In this document: piece by piece, positions 45,034 to 57,515 of the stretch | Position numbering within the stretch: position 1 is the first letter of the stretch | Layout of the letters: every line of letters begins with the position of its first letter | NCBI GenBank assembly: GCA_021613375.1 | Contig: CM038711.1 | Coordinates: 20,979,694 to 21,043,693, forward strand | From: Megaleporinus macrocephalus | Lineage: Eukaryota; Chordata; Actinopteri; Characiformes; Anostomidae | Length of the DNA: 64,000 nucleotides | Direction: 5' to 3' | The notes under the pieces: model-generated | The model's input: the letters and a program-made list of their open reading frames with translations, nothing else | Databases searched by the model: none | Told to the model about the DNA's origin: nothing | Position numbers and translations under genes: made by a program

Positions 45034-45682
45034 GCGGCACAGTGATATAGTGGTCAGCACGGTGGTGTATTGGTCAGTATGGTGGTGTAGTGGTCAGCAC
45101 GGTGTTGTAGTGGTCAGTATGGTGGTGTAGTGGTCAGCACGGTGGTGTAGTGGTCAGCACACAGTGGTCTCATCACAGTAAGATGTTCTGGGTTGGATTT
45201 CCGGTCCGGGTTGTTCTGTGTGGAGTGTGTATATTCTTCCCGTGCTTGAGTGGGTTTCCTCCGGGTACTCCAGTTTCATCCCACAGTCCAATCACATGCA
45301 TGTTAGGATCCTCACTCTAAACTGTCCGTACCTGTAGGTGTGAGTGTGTAGACCATGTGATAGACTGGTGACCTGTCCATGGTGTACCCCACCTTCGCCT
45401 TATGATGCCCGTGACCCTGACCCTGTTAATTATTAATATCAAATACGAATTATTGTATTTTTTTTTCATTATACAATATGGCTATTATTATTAACAATAC
45501 AAATACAGTTGTTATTATAACAAATAGCTCATATCTGCTACATGTAGGTAGGGTATAAATAGACTTTATTTCACGTAGGTGATTCCCCCATCGGTAATGG
45601 TATCGGTGTCGGTGATACTTGCCCTGTAATTACTTGGTATCGGATCGATACCAAATTTTGCAGTATCGCACACCACTAGTTT
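44040..45682 (+). mobile_element. hAT-BED element, non-autonomous
   Basis: The ends carry gaggtgcggatcgatactg (left, 44,068) and the inverse cagtatcgcacaccact (right, about 45,661-45,677), plus several gatacc/ggtatc words. A BED zinc-finger exon remains at 44,329-44,540, starting MAERKRSLVWSYFIS, with an altered cysteine region and EYKHIKQHEKENSELQKK. The rest of the transposase is missing. A V-SINE is inserted at about 45,033-45,425. Confidence 0.6.
45033..45425 (+). mobile_element. V-SINE/DANA-type tRNA-derived SINE with amplified A-box
   Basis: Begins ggcggcacagtgatatagtg. The tRNA-like head carries six tandem copies of a 20-base unit (gtgtagtggtcagcacggtg and variants, 45,045-45,162), where one is expected. 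The central body has the conserved V-SINE words gtgggtttcctccgggt, actccagtttcatcccacag and gtccatggtgtacccc. A taat microsatellite (45,000-45,032) precedes it. The B-box (gggttggatttccgg) is degraded. Confidence 0.75.
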
Positions 45683-45689
45683 GGCAAGA

Positions 45690-46500
45690 CTGGCAGTGTG
45701 ACATCAGTTCACTGCACTGCAGTGCTGGCATGCTTGTAGCATTCTTCATATTGTAACTGCTAAACAATGACAATTCAGAGTATTCTCTAATATCCCAACG
45801 ATAAATTATACAGTTCATTTAGCGCTGCTGTGTTGCTCCAATTAAGGGGCTTTGATAAGTCTTCAGTTTACATTAAGCCCGTCAATGTGGACTGTGTTCA
45901 ATCGGCTGACGCAGTTCATTAAACAACACGAACCACTTCCAATAAAATAAAACCAACCGTTAAACCCCAAACATAAAAAGACTAACTGTTTAATGATAAA
46001 TTGCCAACTATGCCAGCTAGCGCTAACTATCAGAGCTGACTATTCACACAGCACAAGAACAATGTAGTTAAGTAACTACACGTAACATTTAAATATACAT
46101 GATAGAGGTTTCAGCACGCCATGGGAAGCGACCGAAATTATTTTAATTACGTTAAATGTGAATACCAAGACCAAACAGGGCCTTTGAAAACCGCTAATGC
46201 TAACTTCCTTTGTGCTAACGATAGCTAACTTGTGCAATTACAATCTGTTTAAACGGGGAGATTTCTCTTGCCAAATGGCCCATATTGCAAAAAATATTTT
46301 AATAAAATAGCTTAGCTAAAATTCTTTCTTTTTTTCTTTCTTATCTCAACGGTATACATAATAATAACAAATACTCACAATTAAATTCATTTTTGGTCAA
46401 ACTAATTTCTCCCCCATGGTCATAAATTTATCAAATATTTACAACGCAACAAAGGGTCAATATTTACAATTCAACAGACTGAAACAGACACAACAAACAC
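45690..46500. other. No gene seen
   Basis: AT-rich; tagctaac-type words only. Confidence 0.4.
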
Positions 46501-47050
46501 ATATTTGGGGGGCCTCCCCAACTGCTCCAGCTTTTTCATCTCGTGCACTTTATTTATGAGCTCTGTTCCATTTCAGTGCTTTTTCATCTCGGTGCACTCT
46601 TATTTCTTGAGCTCATTTCATCCGTTCTTTTTTTCTTCAGAATGCGACCTTCTCCTTCCCCAATGCGCTCTCCCTCAGAGCAGCGCGCACGCTTTCTACG
46701 GGGCATACGCTCCCCTTCATACACTTACAGAGGGTCAACATACACTGCATTTTGTATGGACCACAGCCAACCAATTAAAAAAGTCCAACAAAACTGTGTT
46801 TTTACAATTTTGGACTTTTTGGGTTTTCTAGACTGTTGCTCCTGTTTATTGAAGATCTGTTCATCCACAAAACAGCACGGTGACCTGGCGCTTGACAGAA
46901 TATTGTCACCACGAGGGGTCCAGGCTTTTCTGATAACGCCCACGGTGAAGTTAATATCCCCGATCACGGTGCCACCATTTATGTCGTTCCTTCGACATTT
47001 GGTTAAGCAATAAAGCTATTTACAAAGCCACAATAAAATGACTGCAGCAA
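46500..47050. other. Unclassified repeat-like block
   Basis: Has an LTR- or leader-like composition: ttttggactttttgggtttt, then a GC-rich block (accacgaggggtccaggc, ccgatcacggtgccacca) and an aataaag near 47,010. It resembles untranslated sequence of an LTR element, but no paired LTR or primer-binding site was identified. Confidence 0.25.
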
Positions 47051-49228
47051 ATCATAACAAGAATTTTCCAAAGACTTACTGAAAGGAAAAGCAGGTTCCT
47101 TTATTTCGTCTTGCAAGACGGGGCGCGCCACCTTGTAATTTAAAAATTCCTTCTTTCGTGAATGCATCGGATTAGATGTGAGATCATACCGTAAACAAAC
47201 TACATATACTATGTGAGATTAGTAAGGATTGCATACCAAATCATATAACCTTGTAATGGGGTTAGACAACACAGAACAGTATGTAACACTTTGTGGAGTG
47301 AAATGGACCTGCATGTTGAGAAATAAGCAATGAAGTGAGCAATAAGATGGTGCATTTTTAGACACTGCTAACCCTCCTAATTGGTTGATTGTAGGGACTC
47401 CCTTTCGTGTGTAGCAAGCTATGCAGTCGCTGTCAATGTGTGTTAGGACTGTGAATTGTAAGTACTGGTACAAAATGTTTTGCGTGACATACCTTCCGTG
47501 TGCAGTTCATTGTGCGCCAACAAATCATAACCCTGAGTAGCTGGAACAGTTCCGGTGCTTCCCATTTGTGAACTCTTGCACTGTGATTTAAGTGAATCCT
47601 CTCATAACATGAGAGAGTCACATTTTACACCTATAGTGATTACACTAGGTCTTCTGCATGATGTGTTCATTGGAGTGCCAGATGTTTTAAATGTGCCTGT
47701 CTGTGATAGCCACATGTGTATCTGCGTTTTGATAATTTATGTAATACTCCTGTACTGAGGTGTAGTGATTTAGCACTAACAAAGCTATGGTACACCGTAT
47801 TCTCTGTTCTAGCGTCTTTTTTGAAACTGTTCAGGATTGTGTCAGGTTCACTGCAGACAGAATTCTCAAAACATGTGAGAAAATTTCAAGATATGGTATA
47901 TAAACTAATCAATCAATAGTTAATCAATACACTGGTTGGTCATAGTGCTGTTAATAACAGAGAGATTAAAGACTGTTTCAAAAGTGCATAACAAGTGTCA
48001 TTTCTGTGTCTGTGTGTCTGAGCCATCAAATTAGCAAAAAGGTCAGCTACATTTTTAACATATCAGATTGGAACCTCGTAAAGAATGCTTTAATACAGTT
48101 TAAAGACTACACCAGCAATAAATTAGTTATCTCGGTTAACCCCACGCACGTAACGCAGGGCACCCACTTTGCAAGGAGAGAGCGGGAACTGACCACCAGC
48201 TCTTCCCCTCCTCTCCAAAAGGAGCACACAAAGGCAGAAAGCATTTCAGACTAAACCAAAATTAACTTTAGCCAAATAGAATAAAAGACTGATGTATTTC
48301 TAAACTGACAACTTCATTAAATTATTCTGATGCTGCTATAAACTGACAAATAACTCAAATATAAACCTATTATTATTTTTATTTTATTATTATATTCAAT
48401 AAATATTCTGACACAGATATGACATTTTAGAACACCTACTTTATTTCCCAATGTAAACTTTAAAAATTAAATAAAACTCCTAAACACACATATCACTACT
48501 ACTATCACTACTACATATATACCTACTACTACATATCTACTACATATCATATAGTGATATACTACATATCACTCTTAAATTAGTTAGGAGAAAATTGAGA
48601 GCCAAACGTCCATGTGTTTGACACTGATATATAATAAAATCAGTTTCTCATGCCTGGAAACAAACTTTGACAACCATGTAACTTATTCGCTTATAGTTTC
48701 TGCTTTTTAAGATGTGACTCAAGCGCACGGAGACTTTCTGGCAATAACAAATGGTTCAGTTTTGGAATAAACTCAGAGCAAAGCCGGTGTTAGAAAGAAT
48801 AAAAGGTGCAGTGAGGGAGTTCAGAGAATGTTTTGCCTTTCTAAGCACTAAGAGGCTTCTGATGGTCTCAGAGAGAGAGTAAGAGAGAGTAAGAGAGAGG
48901 GGGTGATAGATAGAAGGTCTGTGGCAGGAGTGAGAGCAGTCTCCCCCTCCCAACACAGATTTAGTCAAAAAAACATTATTATTTGTTTTGCAGCGTAGAC
49001 ATAAAATAGCCTTAATACTGTCTTACTTTCTGACCAAACAGCGTCGTTTCATAGTTTTAATTTATTTACAAAAGTTCTAGCCGGATGTATAACTGTGTTT
49101 GCACTCAGTTAGTTATGTGTATGGATGCTGAGGTCTAACAAAAATATATAAACTGTTAATTTACTGAATATTAATATAAGACCTCATTATAAAATGTGTT
49201 TATCATACAAGGTCTTATTATATTATTA
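47051..49228. other. No gene seen
   Basis: Mostly AT-rich. A GA-rich tract lies at 48,870-48,905. No coding or RNA gene recognised. Confidence 0.4.
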
Positions 49229-49277
49229 TTACTACTACTACTACTACTACTACTAATAATAATAATAATAATAATAA
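49229..49277. repeat. (ACT)n(AAT)n microsatellite
   Basis: Adjoining trinucleotide runs. Confidence 0.85.
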
Positions 49278-49979
49278 GTTTCTTATTCTTATTATAAGTA
49301 TTACTAGAGCTTTCGCTCTTATCTTTATTTAGACTAACATGAACTTAAACACATTCACACATTTAAAGGCCTTTTAATTCTGTCCCTCTCTAGAAGCTTG
49401 GTTCGCTAGTTATCAGCTGAGCCTGAGCTACTGAGCCCTATGTACTTCGTGAGTGCCTGAAGAATTTTATATTTTGCACCTGGACTCTGGCTTTAAATCT
49501 TTTTGACTGGACAGAGCTCTCTCTGTCTACAAATTACCGTACTCGCTCGGACTGAGGCTACGTGCTCGTCACACTGCCCAGCTCGTACTGCTCTGCCATG
49601 AATGAATTAAAATATATTTTAAACCAGAACCTTCCCACATATTCATCCTAAAACACCAACTCAGATATCAGACTTTAAAAAACAGTTTCCTTTTTCTAAA
49701 TGAACCTGAACATTTATTATGTAATAGTACAATTTCACTAATGTTAAATAAACAGCTTTTAATATATACCTTTCCTAATTTATATTTGAATGAAAATTAT
49801 GATTAATCCAGTATACATTTTCCACATCAACACACATTGTGCAGTGACCACACATTTGTGTGTTCATTAATCTAACACAGTTTATGTGTAAAAATGAAAA
49901 TGAATAACACATTAACAGTGTCTAAATGTGGTCTCTACTACTACTATTACTATTGGCACCACATTACTAATACTCTTAC

Positions 49980-49982
<3 letters not shown>

Positions 49983-50018
<36 letters not shown>

Positions 50019-50032
50019 GTCTATTGTCATTG

Positions 50033-50102
<70 letters not shown>
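49983..50102. repeat. (TAA)n and (TA)n microsatellites
   Basis: A (TAA)n run to about 50,019, then about 34 TA units at 50,034-50,102. The open frame across them is repeat-derived. Confidence 0.9.
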
Positions 50103-50104
<2 letters not shown>

Positions 50105-50860
50105 CAATAAGTTATTATTAGTTATTATTATATTTAAATCTTGTTTATTAATGATCCCAAATATTTTCTGTATTTAAAGAGAAACGGAGGAGAATGGGTT
50201 CACATTTACACTTAAAACTGTGTTAATATGTAAAGAATCTGACCAGTCCTGAAGATTCTCGCCGGTTTTAAGATTTCAGTGTAATTTAATCCAAACATGA
50301 AGTAAAATATTATTAAAATACTGCGCCACTAAATCTCTATACTGTTACTATTGTTAAACCTGTTACTCATTTTACCTACTGTCAATAAAATAAAACGAAT
50401 AATACATTGAAATAAAAAGAAAACTTATTATTAAGTAAAAATTAAGGTATAACACTTTGTTGTCCGAACATTTTGCGCAGACAGTCAAAGGTGAAGAGAG
50501 AATCTCGCCCACTAGCAGTAAAACGGTGTATTGTGAAGTTAAAACAGAAACAAAAAACAAATGAAAGAAAACGAAAAATTGCAATCGGAAATATTGACAT
50601 ATATGTGACCCATAGAACTGTTTAAACCACTGTGTTTTTGATCAATCACCTGTTTAAAGCAGGCAGCTTGGTGACCAGTTCAGTCCCACCACCTTCACAC
50701 AAATACTCAAAGTTTACAATAACAAAAAACACGCATTTGCTGGATGAGAAGGACAACGCTGTTAAAAACAGAACTCTAGTAACATTCAGCAGAACACAAA
50801 ATCACTCAACAGGATCTCTGTACTACAACAAAAGTCTCATTAACTCCACATTTAATCTTT
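50103..50860. other. No gene seen
   Basis: AT-rich sequence with short frames only. Confidence 0.4.
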
Positions 50861-50879
50861 CTCTGATGTTAAACAGGAA

Positions 50880-51225
50880 ATCAGTGCAGAGCATGAAGGC
50901 AGCCCCCACTAACAGAAATTATACCGTCGGGATTCCCACATTTGGGGAGTTCAGGTAATTCCTGCTGTAGACAATTAAGCCTTCTGATTGGCTCAGAGTC
51001 TGCACTCAACCAGAGCCATGTAGAGAGACCTCTGACCGGAGACTACCAATGGCGTTTGACAACGGGTAGACCTATTGATTGGCCGAGTGTCTACACTCGC
51101 CCGATGCTCTGACTGTAGACTACCAATCAGATGTCAGAAACGCCAAAGGGAATCCCGCCCTCCATATTCGACCTAGCCCTCCTGTTTTAACGCACGGAGA
51201 GATCACTGTTTGTGAGTACAAATGA
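50880..51225. promoter_or_regulatory. CCAAT-box cluster, promoter-like
   Basis: Four CCAAT boxes lie in alternating orientation: ATTGG 50,987-50,991, CCAAT 51,046-51,050, ATTGG 51,078-51,082 and CCAAT 51,123-51,127. They are followed by a patch ending in tgtttgtgagtac, a possible donor at about 51,210. The flank at 50,880-50,955 (cccacatttggggagttc) is paralogous to 58,635-58,715, next to a second CCAAT cluster. NF-Y is the expected binder. Confidence 0.5.
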
Positions 51226-52065
51226 AACAATTCCACAAATGAACTTCAGTAAACTTGAATGAATGAGTCGAATAACATGCATTTGTTAATTATGCATGCC
51301 GAGAACGCGTTCCTCCCGTTTTGTGCTTTTAACTGATCGTCGAGCGAACGAGAAGTGTTGGTGTGGAGTGATGAACATCTTCTAGGCCCTGATAAACAGC
51401 ACCTTTCTACTTCCCCGTTACGTACATCGTTTTATCAGCCTAGAAGCGATGTGAACGGGTATAATGAGAGATTTATCCTTTTCATAGTTTTGTGCTATCA
51501 GTAGTTTCGCGCGCATACGGCTGTACAACACAACGTGCGAAAACTGCTTATTCAGTGATGGAAAGTATATATATTTTTAAGTGATACGCGCTGATATGAG
51601 GACAGCGGGGACAACGTTTGTGCCACATGCACTGAATGAAACTTGTTACTCGGGCTGTCTGTAGACTTTATTTTGCTTTAAATGAACATAGTGTGTACGT
51701 GCTGTTTTCAACATTTCACCCTAGAGAAAAACAAAACTCTTAACAAAAAGAAAAGAAAAGAAAACACAAAAACATACCCTACCTCCCTAAACAGAAACAA
51801 AGACAAACCCCAAAAGAAAACAGGCTACACCTCCTACAGCTTCCCACAAGAGAATTTCACACTGGAGCTAAAACAACCAGCAAATCTGGTAAAGACACAC
51901 AAACAGGAGCTGCATCCTCATGGAGCAGTAGCTCAATCTGGCAGGAAGAAGCAACAGGGAAGGTAGGAGGAGCCACCTATCAGCCAACCACCAGGTCTTC
52001 AAATAGGCCTTCCCATCCAAACAGAGCACCACAACCCCCAGCAATCAGCACCACACCTGCAACTC

Positions 52066-52107
<42 letters not shown>

Positions 52108-52335
52108 ACAATATACTACACTTATAAATTATGTTTATGATTTTCAACTTGAAACTGGGTATTTGTGATTAATGATGTGTATTGGACTCTACAAAATAAA
52201 CTACGCTAAGCTGTCATTGCAAACGATATTATACTTTCTCTACGTGTGGAAATGTCTGCATACGTTTAAAGTCATATAACCGTCACTGCCCACATACTTC
52301 TCTGAGTCAGCTCCGTTGACATGGTTGTTGAGAAA
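51226..52335. other. No gene seen; (GA)n run
   Basis: Contains a (GA)n microsatellite at 52,069-52,103. The A/C-rich frame at 51,682-51,966 has low-complexity composition and no recognised domain. Confidence 0.4.
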
Positions 52336-52340
52336 TACAT

Positions 52341-52354
52341 CCAGTAGAGGGCAG
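52341..52354 (+). promoter_or_regulatory. CTCF-like motif
   Basis: CCAGTAGAGGGCAG fits the CTCF core consensus CCASYAGRKGGCRS at every position. A YY1-like aacatggcgacgg follows at about 52,368, suggesting a promoter or boundary. Occupancy is not known. Confidence 0.45.
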
Positions 52355-52439
52355 TACAGAGTAAATCAAACATGGCGACGGTGGAGCTTGTAGTTCTGTA
52401 ATTACTTCAAAACGAAGAAAAACAACTGTTTGTCTCAAC

Positions 52440-52700
52440 GTTACATTATGGTTAAACTTTCAAACCAACTCGCACAACCAACCTTCAAAAACTCCCGCCG
52501 TTTCTTCTACGTCGTGTTCGTATGGAAGTTGTCGCGTCTTGCACTGCCCCCACGGTCTGCAGTGGTATTGCACCGTCTCGTCAGTATCCGTAAGCTTTCC
52601 GAAAACGTGCGAATTACACACGAAATGAACGCAGAGTACGGACAGAAATCTCCACGCGTATCCATATCCGTATTTAACGTACAGTATAAATGAGCCTTTA
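52440..52700 (-). mobile_element. Harbinger-like fragment (tentative)
   Basis: On the minus strand ctcatttatactgtacg followed by CpG-rich words (tacgcgtggag, gtccgtactctgcg) resembles ends of fish PIF/Harbinger-type MITEs. No terminal pair was confirmed. Confidence 0.25.
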
Positions 52701-53210
52701 CACTGACAATACAAACTTATTTCCGTATCTCTCTTTATCGGCGGCAACTGTCCTTTTTCTGCCGTCCATCACCAGGACTGCCGCTTCACGCTATCCTGTT
52801 GCTATATTTAACTTTACCGCTCCGGAAAAGAGCACTCGCGGGTACAACCAACTTAAACATTTGAGAGGAGAGAATTCCCTCAGATGGTGAAACCCACTTA
52901 ATCTACTGCGATGTAGGGGCTGTACTGTCAGATGAATAGTGAATAAATACATATTTGAATGGAGAACGAATGCAAGAAGAAGATTAGATAAGGGTCAAAA
53001 TTATTTATCCTTTCCAACCGACCCAAACTCGAGATTGACATGAGAACGCCCAGCTCTACAGGGAAAACAAGAAAAAAATCCCCTCGTGCCCCGACAGCAG
53101 TTGCTTGAACAGTCTTCTGCGTTGTCGTACAGAAATATGCAACTTCTGGATTAAAGACCTTCTGGCGGAGTATAACTAAAAAGAAGATAGTAATAGTAGG
53201 GCTTGGTAGT

Positions 53211-54134
53211 ACATTGAAGGCCAACCAGGACAAGGGCTCCCCTGCCACAGTCCATTCTGAGGCATCTCCGTCTGCAGCCAGGTCCAAGCAGTTCACGTCC
53301 ACAGAGGGTTGGGTGTACCTGTGGGAAAATCCCAGCGGCATTCCATCAGCTGATCTCTCCTGGGTGAAGGATGACGCAGAGAGAGAGCTGCTGCTGGTGA
53401 GCTACTATTAAATATTTGAACAGCTTGCTGAAGTTTTTTTGATCTTGCAGGTGCATATCCAGTTGGTACAGCATGCTGACGGAGGTCCTTTTCTGTGGAC
53501 CATGCACCAAAGTGGCCAGGAGCGGTAAAGGTGGCGAGATGGGTTAGTGGCTGGCATGGGATCCTCTGATTCTCTCTTAACTCAGTGAGGCTCATCAAGC
53601 CTTTTCCCCTGCTGTGCTCACTGACAAGTAAGTACAATGGAATGCATGTCTGTGTGTGTTTGATGTGCCCCAAAGTAATTTCTGCCAATCTTGGCATATG
53701 GATTAAAATAAGTTACATTGATAGGCGTGGAGTGCACAAGAACGTGGTACAGCTGCTGAAAGATCGGACTAAAGGAAAGCCATGGTCAAAGCGTATCGAC
53801 TTATAACTCTATTGAAAGCCGGAGGAATTTTGTCAGCATTTGGACACAGTGTAATCAAGGGTGCTGTCGTGCATGCGGCCCAACGTGTGGGGACCTTGTT
53901 CTAGGCTTGGGTGGACAATGGTATGGTGGTGCACTTGGACATATTCCACTGCAGTTCGATGCAGCCATCCAGACAGACAGCCATTCCAAGTATGCTGAGT
54001 TCAAATCTACCCTAGCAGGAGCTGTGCTGTCCTACAACCGCATGGATTTGGAGCTGCTCAGAGGAAAGGACCCAGCCACTTTGAATTCTCTCAAGTTGTT
54101 GTTCGACTCTTTGATATCACAGGGGGAGACCTAA
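53211..54134 (+). pseudogene. DUF6729-like transposon protein fragment
   Basis: Several + strand pieces match a transposon-derived fish protein that I recall as carrying DUF6729. They are LFCGPCTKVARSGKGGEMG and LAWDPLILSQLSEAHQAF at 53,490-53,610, HKNVVQLLKDRTKG at about 53,735-53,780 (after a possible intron from a gtaagt at 53,629), and FDAAIQTDSHSKYAEFKSTL with AGAVLSYNRMDLELLRGKDP at 53,955-54,085. A downstream catalytic region is absent. The frame ends at TAA 54,132-54,134, and earlier stops show decay. DUF6729 as the domain name is from memory. Confidence 0.55.
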
Positions 54135-55195
54135 GCTGCAACTAAGAGTAAACAGTGAACAGATTAGGGTTAAATATTCAAGCAGTTTCAGTTGCAGCTC
54201 ACTCCCTGTCTGTTTTGTGTCAGCTCAACACTAAAAGGTATTGTTAAACTAAATGAGATGCAGAACTAAAAAATGGGTTAGGAGAACTCTTTACTGAACT
54301 AAGCTGAACTCAAAAAGCGCTGTAAAATCAGTGGCTTAGTACTTAGTTCTAAGTTGAACTGACCTTACACATTATGAAGCATGTTAATTGCTCATCAGAG
54401 AAAACAACACTACCTGTAAGTGTACCCCTACAACACTAACTGTAGATTAATGAGTGCTGGGTGTGTTGGGTTGTGTATGTGAGTTTATTGCAAATACCTT
54501 GATTTGGTAATAGCAATTTTAAAATAGCGCTTAAGCTCAAGACTGTATGAGGAGTTTGCGGGTAACTGGGAGGTGGCCAACTATATTTAAGCCAAAGATA
54601 ATTGCAGACTGCAAAACCCTCCCCTCTTAATTTACATGTGGCTGATCTTGCATTAGCACTCCAATGGTAATGATATCCTTCATAAGTATTGTAATTGTGT
54701 GTAAATGAGTGCTGAAATGAAATGCTTTGCTGTTATTTTTTAAACACACATTGACCTTGGATCCATCCTGTTGCTTTTCTTTTAGCTAGGAATGAGCATG
54801 GTGACCTTTCTTGAGAAAAACAGATCAGCACAGCTCTGTCTTCTATGTGTTAGGGAAAAGAAGGAGCATACACAACTACATCATCATCCTGGGTCAGAAA
54901 GCAATTCCTTGTGAGGCCAAGACCACTGTTGCAGCTTGTTGAACTCTTCAAGGCACATTTGTTTTTGCTATGTCCTATGATGAAGCCTTGAACAACTTCT
55001 TCACAGTCATCCAAACCACAGTGTACAGCGTTGAGGGCTAAAGGCTAAAGAGAGTTCAAGAAAGAGAGGGTCAAATAAATTTGAGTGAGGCTTCTTTGAC
55101 ATGATGCAGCCATTTTTGTGCTGAACAATGTGGACTTGATCTATCTGGAAAGTACACCAAAAAACCAGTTAATTGCTGCTTAACCATTTGAAGTT
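54135..55195. other. No clear gene
   Basis: Between two transposon fragments. Scattered short frames may be decayed coding sequence of either. Nothing can be assigned. Confidence 0.35.
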
Positions 55196-56440
55196 TGAGC
55201 ATGGTTTGTATCCTGAACATTCATTGTGTTTAAAACGTGGAGAGCCCAGCTGCTCGTCTGTTTTTTGTACTTATTATGGTTTTAAGAAGCATTTGTTGCA
55301 AGTACATAGGGGCCTGTTTCTATTACAGTGTACTGTTTAGAGGTTCATGAGACAAATGGCTATCGCAAAGAAGCAGTTGTTGGATATGTGTAGCTGGGTG
55401 TTGCTCAGGTGCAAGCACCTGGAATTCCTGAAAACACTGTTCAGAGTTTGATTGGTTCAATACAGGAGCTTGTAAATGACATCCATGCACAGACAAAAGA
55501 ATGTGTGATGAAATGTCTTTGTGGTGATTTACCTAAAGAAGCTCTGGATGAAGTTGAGGATTGTTTTGATCAGCTTGAAAATCCATTCTCATTTATGAAC
55601 ACAGAAACTACTTTGAGCAGACGTGGGATATAGTTGAACCTGTAGAGCATATTCTTGGTGTACATTTTGATGTATGTAAAACAGAACTGGTTCTTACAGG
55701 GTGGTTCCAGTCAATGATACATTTACGTAAGTATCTATATTAGGAACTCTTAAGTCAACGATTAGTAAAAAGGAGCTGTGCCGAAGTTTTATTTAATTTT
55801 AAGAAATTTTCCACCTAATCTTAATTCTGTGCTGATGACTATACACCTTGTTACTGTCTTTCACTCAGATGACTTGAAATATTGCTCAATTCATTGCAGT
55901 TTTTTCTTGTGTCTAATAAATGCGCTGTACATGTAATGCATGATTCACGAGAAGGAGTTGCACAGTATGAGCTGAAGCTTCTATTTCTGTACTTGGTAAA
56001 ACATTTCATAACTCTAAACAATTTATCTGAAAGGATTTTGAGTTTCAATTATGGATACATGGAAAGGGAAAAAAGCGTGTTGAAAATTTCTGATGGTTCC
56101 AAAGAACTTTGACTTAATGCTATTCAGACTTGGTTCCTTTTGCATAACACTCCCTTAATATTTGAAGATGTAATTAACAGAAATGATTGCTGTTGGAACC
56201 TGATTCTCTATTTAATTCAGATTGTAACCCATGGTATGACTTGCTACTTGAAGCATTTAATATCTGATCATCATAAATTGTTTAAGTCTTTTTATCTAGA
56301 ACAAAACCTGATTCCAAAGCATAATCCAATGATTCACTATCCGAGATGTATTAGGAGAATTGGACCAGTCATATCCCGCATAAGTTGTGGAGAACGACGT
56401 GTTAGTGCGCATGTGGGCTCCTGTTGGTATATTTGAGGGT
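55196..56440 (+). pseudogene. Transposase-like gene, lineage B, decayed
   Basis: Same protein family as 25,121-27,786 but strongly diverged. A C2H2 finger lies at about 55,250-55,310 (CSSVFCTYYGFKKHLLQVH). Then come GIPENTVQSLIGSIQELVND and EDCFDQLENPFSFMNTE (55,420-55,610), VMHDSREGVAQYELKLLF with RILSFNYGYMERE (55,930-56,070), and TWFLLHNTPLIFEDVINR with LIPKHNPMIHYPRCIRRIGP (56,125-56,370). The long central part between the PFSFMNTE region and VMHD, including the expected DN-containing block, is missing. Frames change at about 55,630, 56,110 and 56,370. Confidence 0.7.
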
Positions 56441-56454
56441 GGAGAAGTACTTCA

Positions 56455-57515
56455 CCAGATTGTGGTGCCTCCTCTTATAGAGTCCAAATTATGTCTTTAG
56501 CTCGTGATCACCCCATGTCTGGACATTTGGGATTTAGGAAGACTGTTTCTTCTTTTGGACAACTGTTAAAACAGATGTAACACACTACTGTCGGTCATGC
56601 CACACCTGCTAGGTGGTTTGGAAATCTAACCAGGAAATCCCGTTTGCTGCTCTCTGACCTATTCTGCACTACTTCTGGTCTTCCAAAATATATTCAGTCC
56701 GATCAAGAGTCATATCCAACATCATATCCAAACTTTTTTCTCAAACCCGATTTTCTGGCCCCTACAATTAAAACAAAAATTATCTCCCAAAAAATAATGT
56801 ACTTGCCACCCCTGATCCCTGACTTGTACATGTCATATTAATCTTTTAAAACCCTACCATGACCGTCATGCTGTGGCTACCTCACTGCCCGCTGTCTCTC
56901 ATTTCCTCACAACCCCCTGCTGCCACAGTCTGCGTTGCTATGTATTCAGGTGACTTTGACAATCTTCAGTTAGACCGCAATTTTTACATTTACTCTTAAA
57001 TGTATTCAAATAGAGTTAATTTATTTTGCTATTTAGCTATTTTTTTACCACCAAGACCAATTTAACTACAGGCAGTGTGAAGTAGTGTTGATTTCTGACT
57101 ACATAGAACGTTTAATTTGTAGTGTTAAAAAGGTAACACTAGTGTAAATGTTAATTTTACACTGCCGTGTGTGGACACTTATGCACACTTGTGAAACGCT
57201 TTGTTGAGACTTGTTGTAACGCCGTAGGTCCCCTCTGGTGATCTTGAAAGCTATGCTGGGCAGTTTGTTAGCCTGGTGAAACTACATTTGTGCCAACATG
57301 CCTTAATGAGATGTGCTGAAATATTTGTTTTTGTTTACCAACAACGAGTGAAGTGAAAGACTCTTTTTTTTCATTCAGCTTGTATGTAGTCTATCATATC
57401 ACAACAACCAGTTAATGTAGAAAAAATGTCTAACAGCAAACTTCAAGTCTGCAACGTTCATAATATGACTGTATAGTTATAACATTGGATACGCGTAGTT
57501 CTAGATAAGTTAGGT
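56455..57515 (+). mobile_element. Ty3/gypsy integrase relic and flank, direct-repeat copy 1
   Basis: At 56,510-56,730 the pieces SGHLGFRKTVSSFGQLLK, the HC-CC-like chtcq region and GLPKYIQSDQ match a Ty3/gypsy integrase, out of frame and stopped. From 56,820 on, the sequence matches 62,490-64,000 in the same orientation (caaccccctgctgccacagt, gtgactttgaca, aacactagtgtaaatgtt, gaaacgctttgttgagactt). Relative to copy 2 it lacks about 380 bases and the SINE. It is an old, inactive retroelement piece. Confidence 0.7.

Noticed and set aside
46543..47013. 156-codon frame with a hydrophobic start
   Set aside because: Composition looks non-coding (LTR- or leader-like), no domain, no supporting splice or promoter signals.
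49928..50110. Frame of poly-Asn and Tyr-Ile repeats
   Set aside because: Translation of (TAA)n and (TA)n microsatellites.
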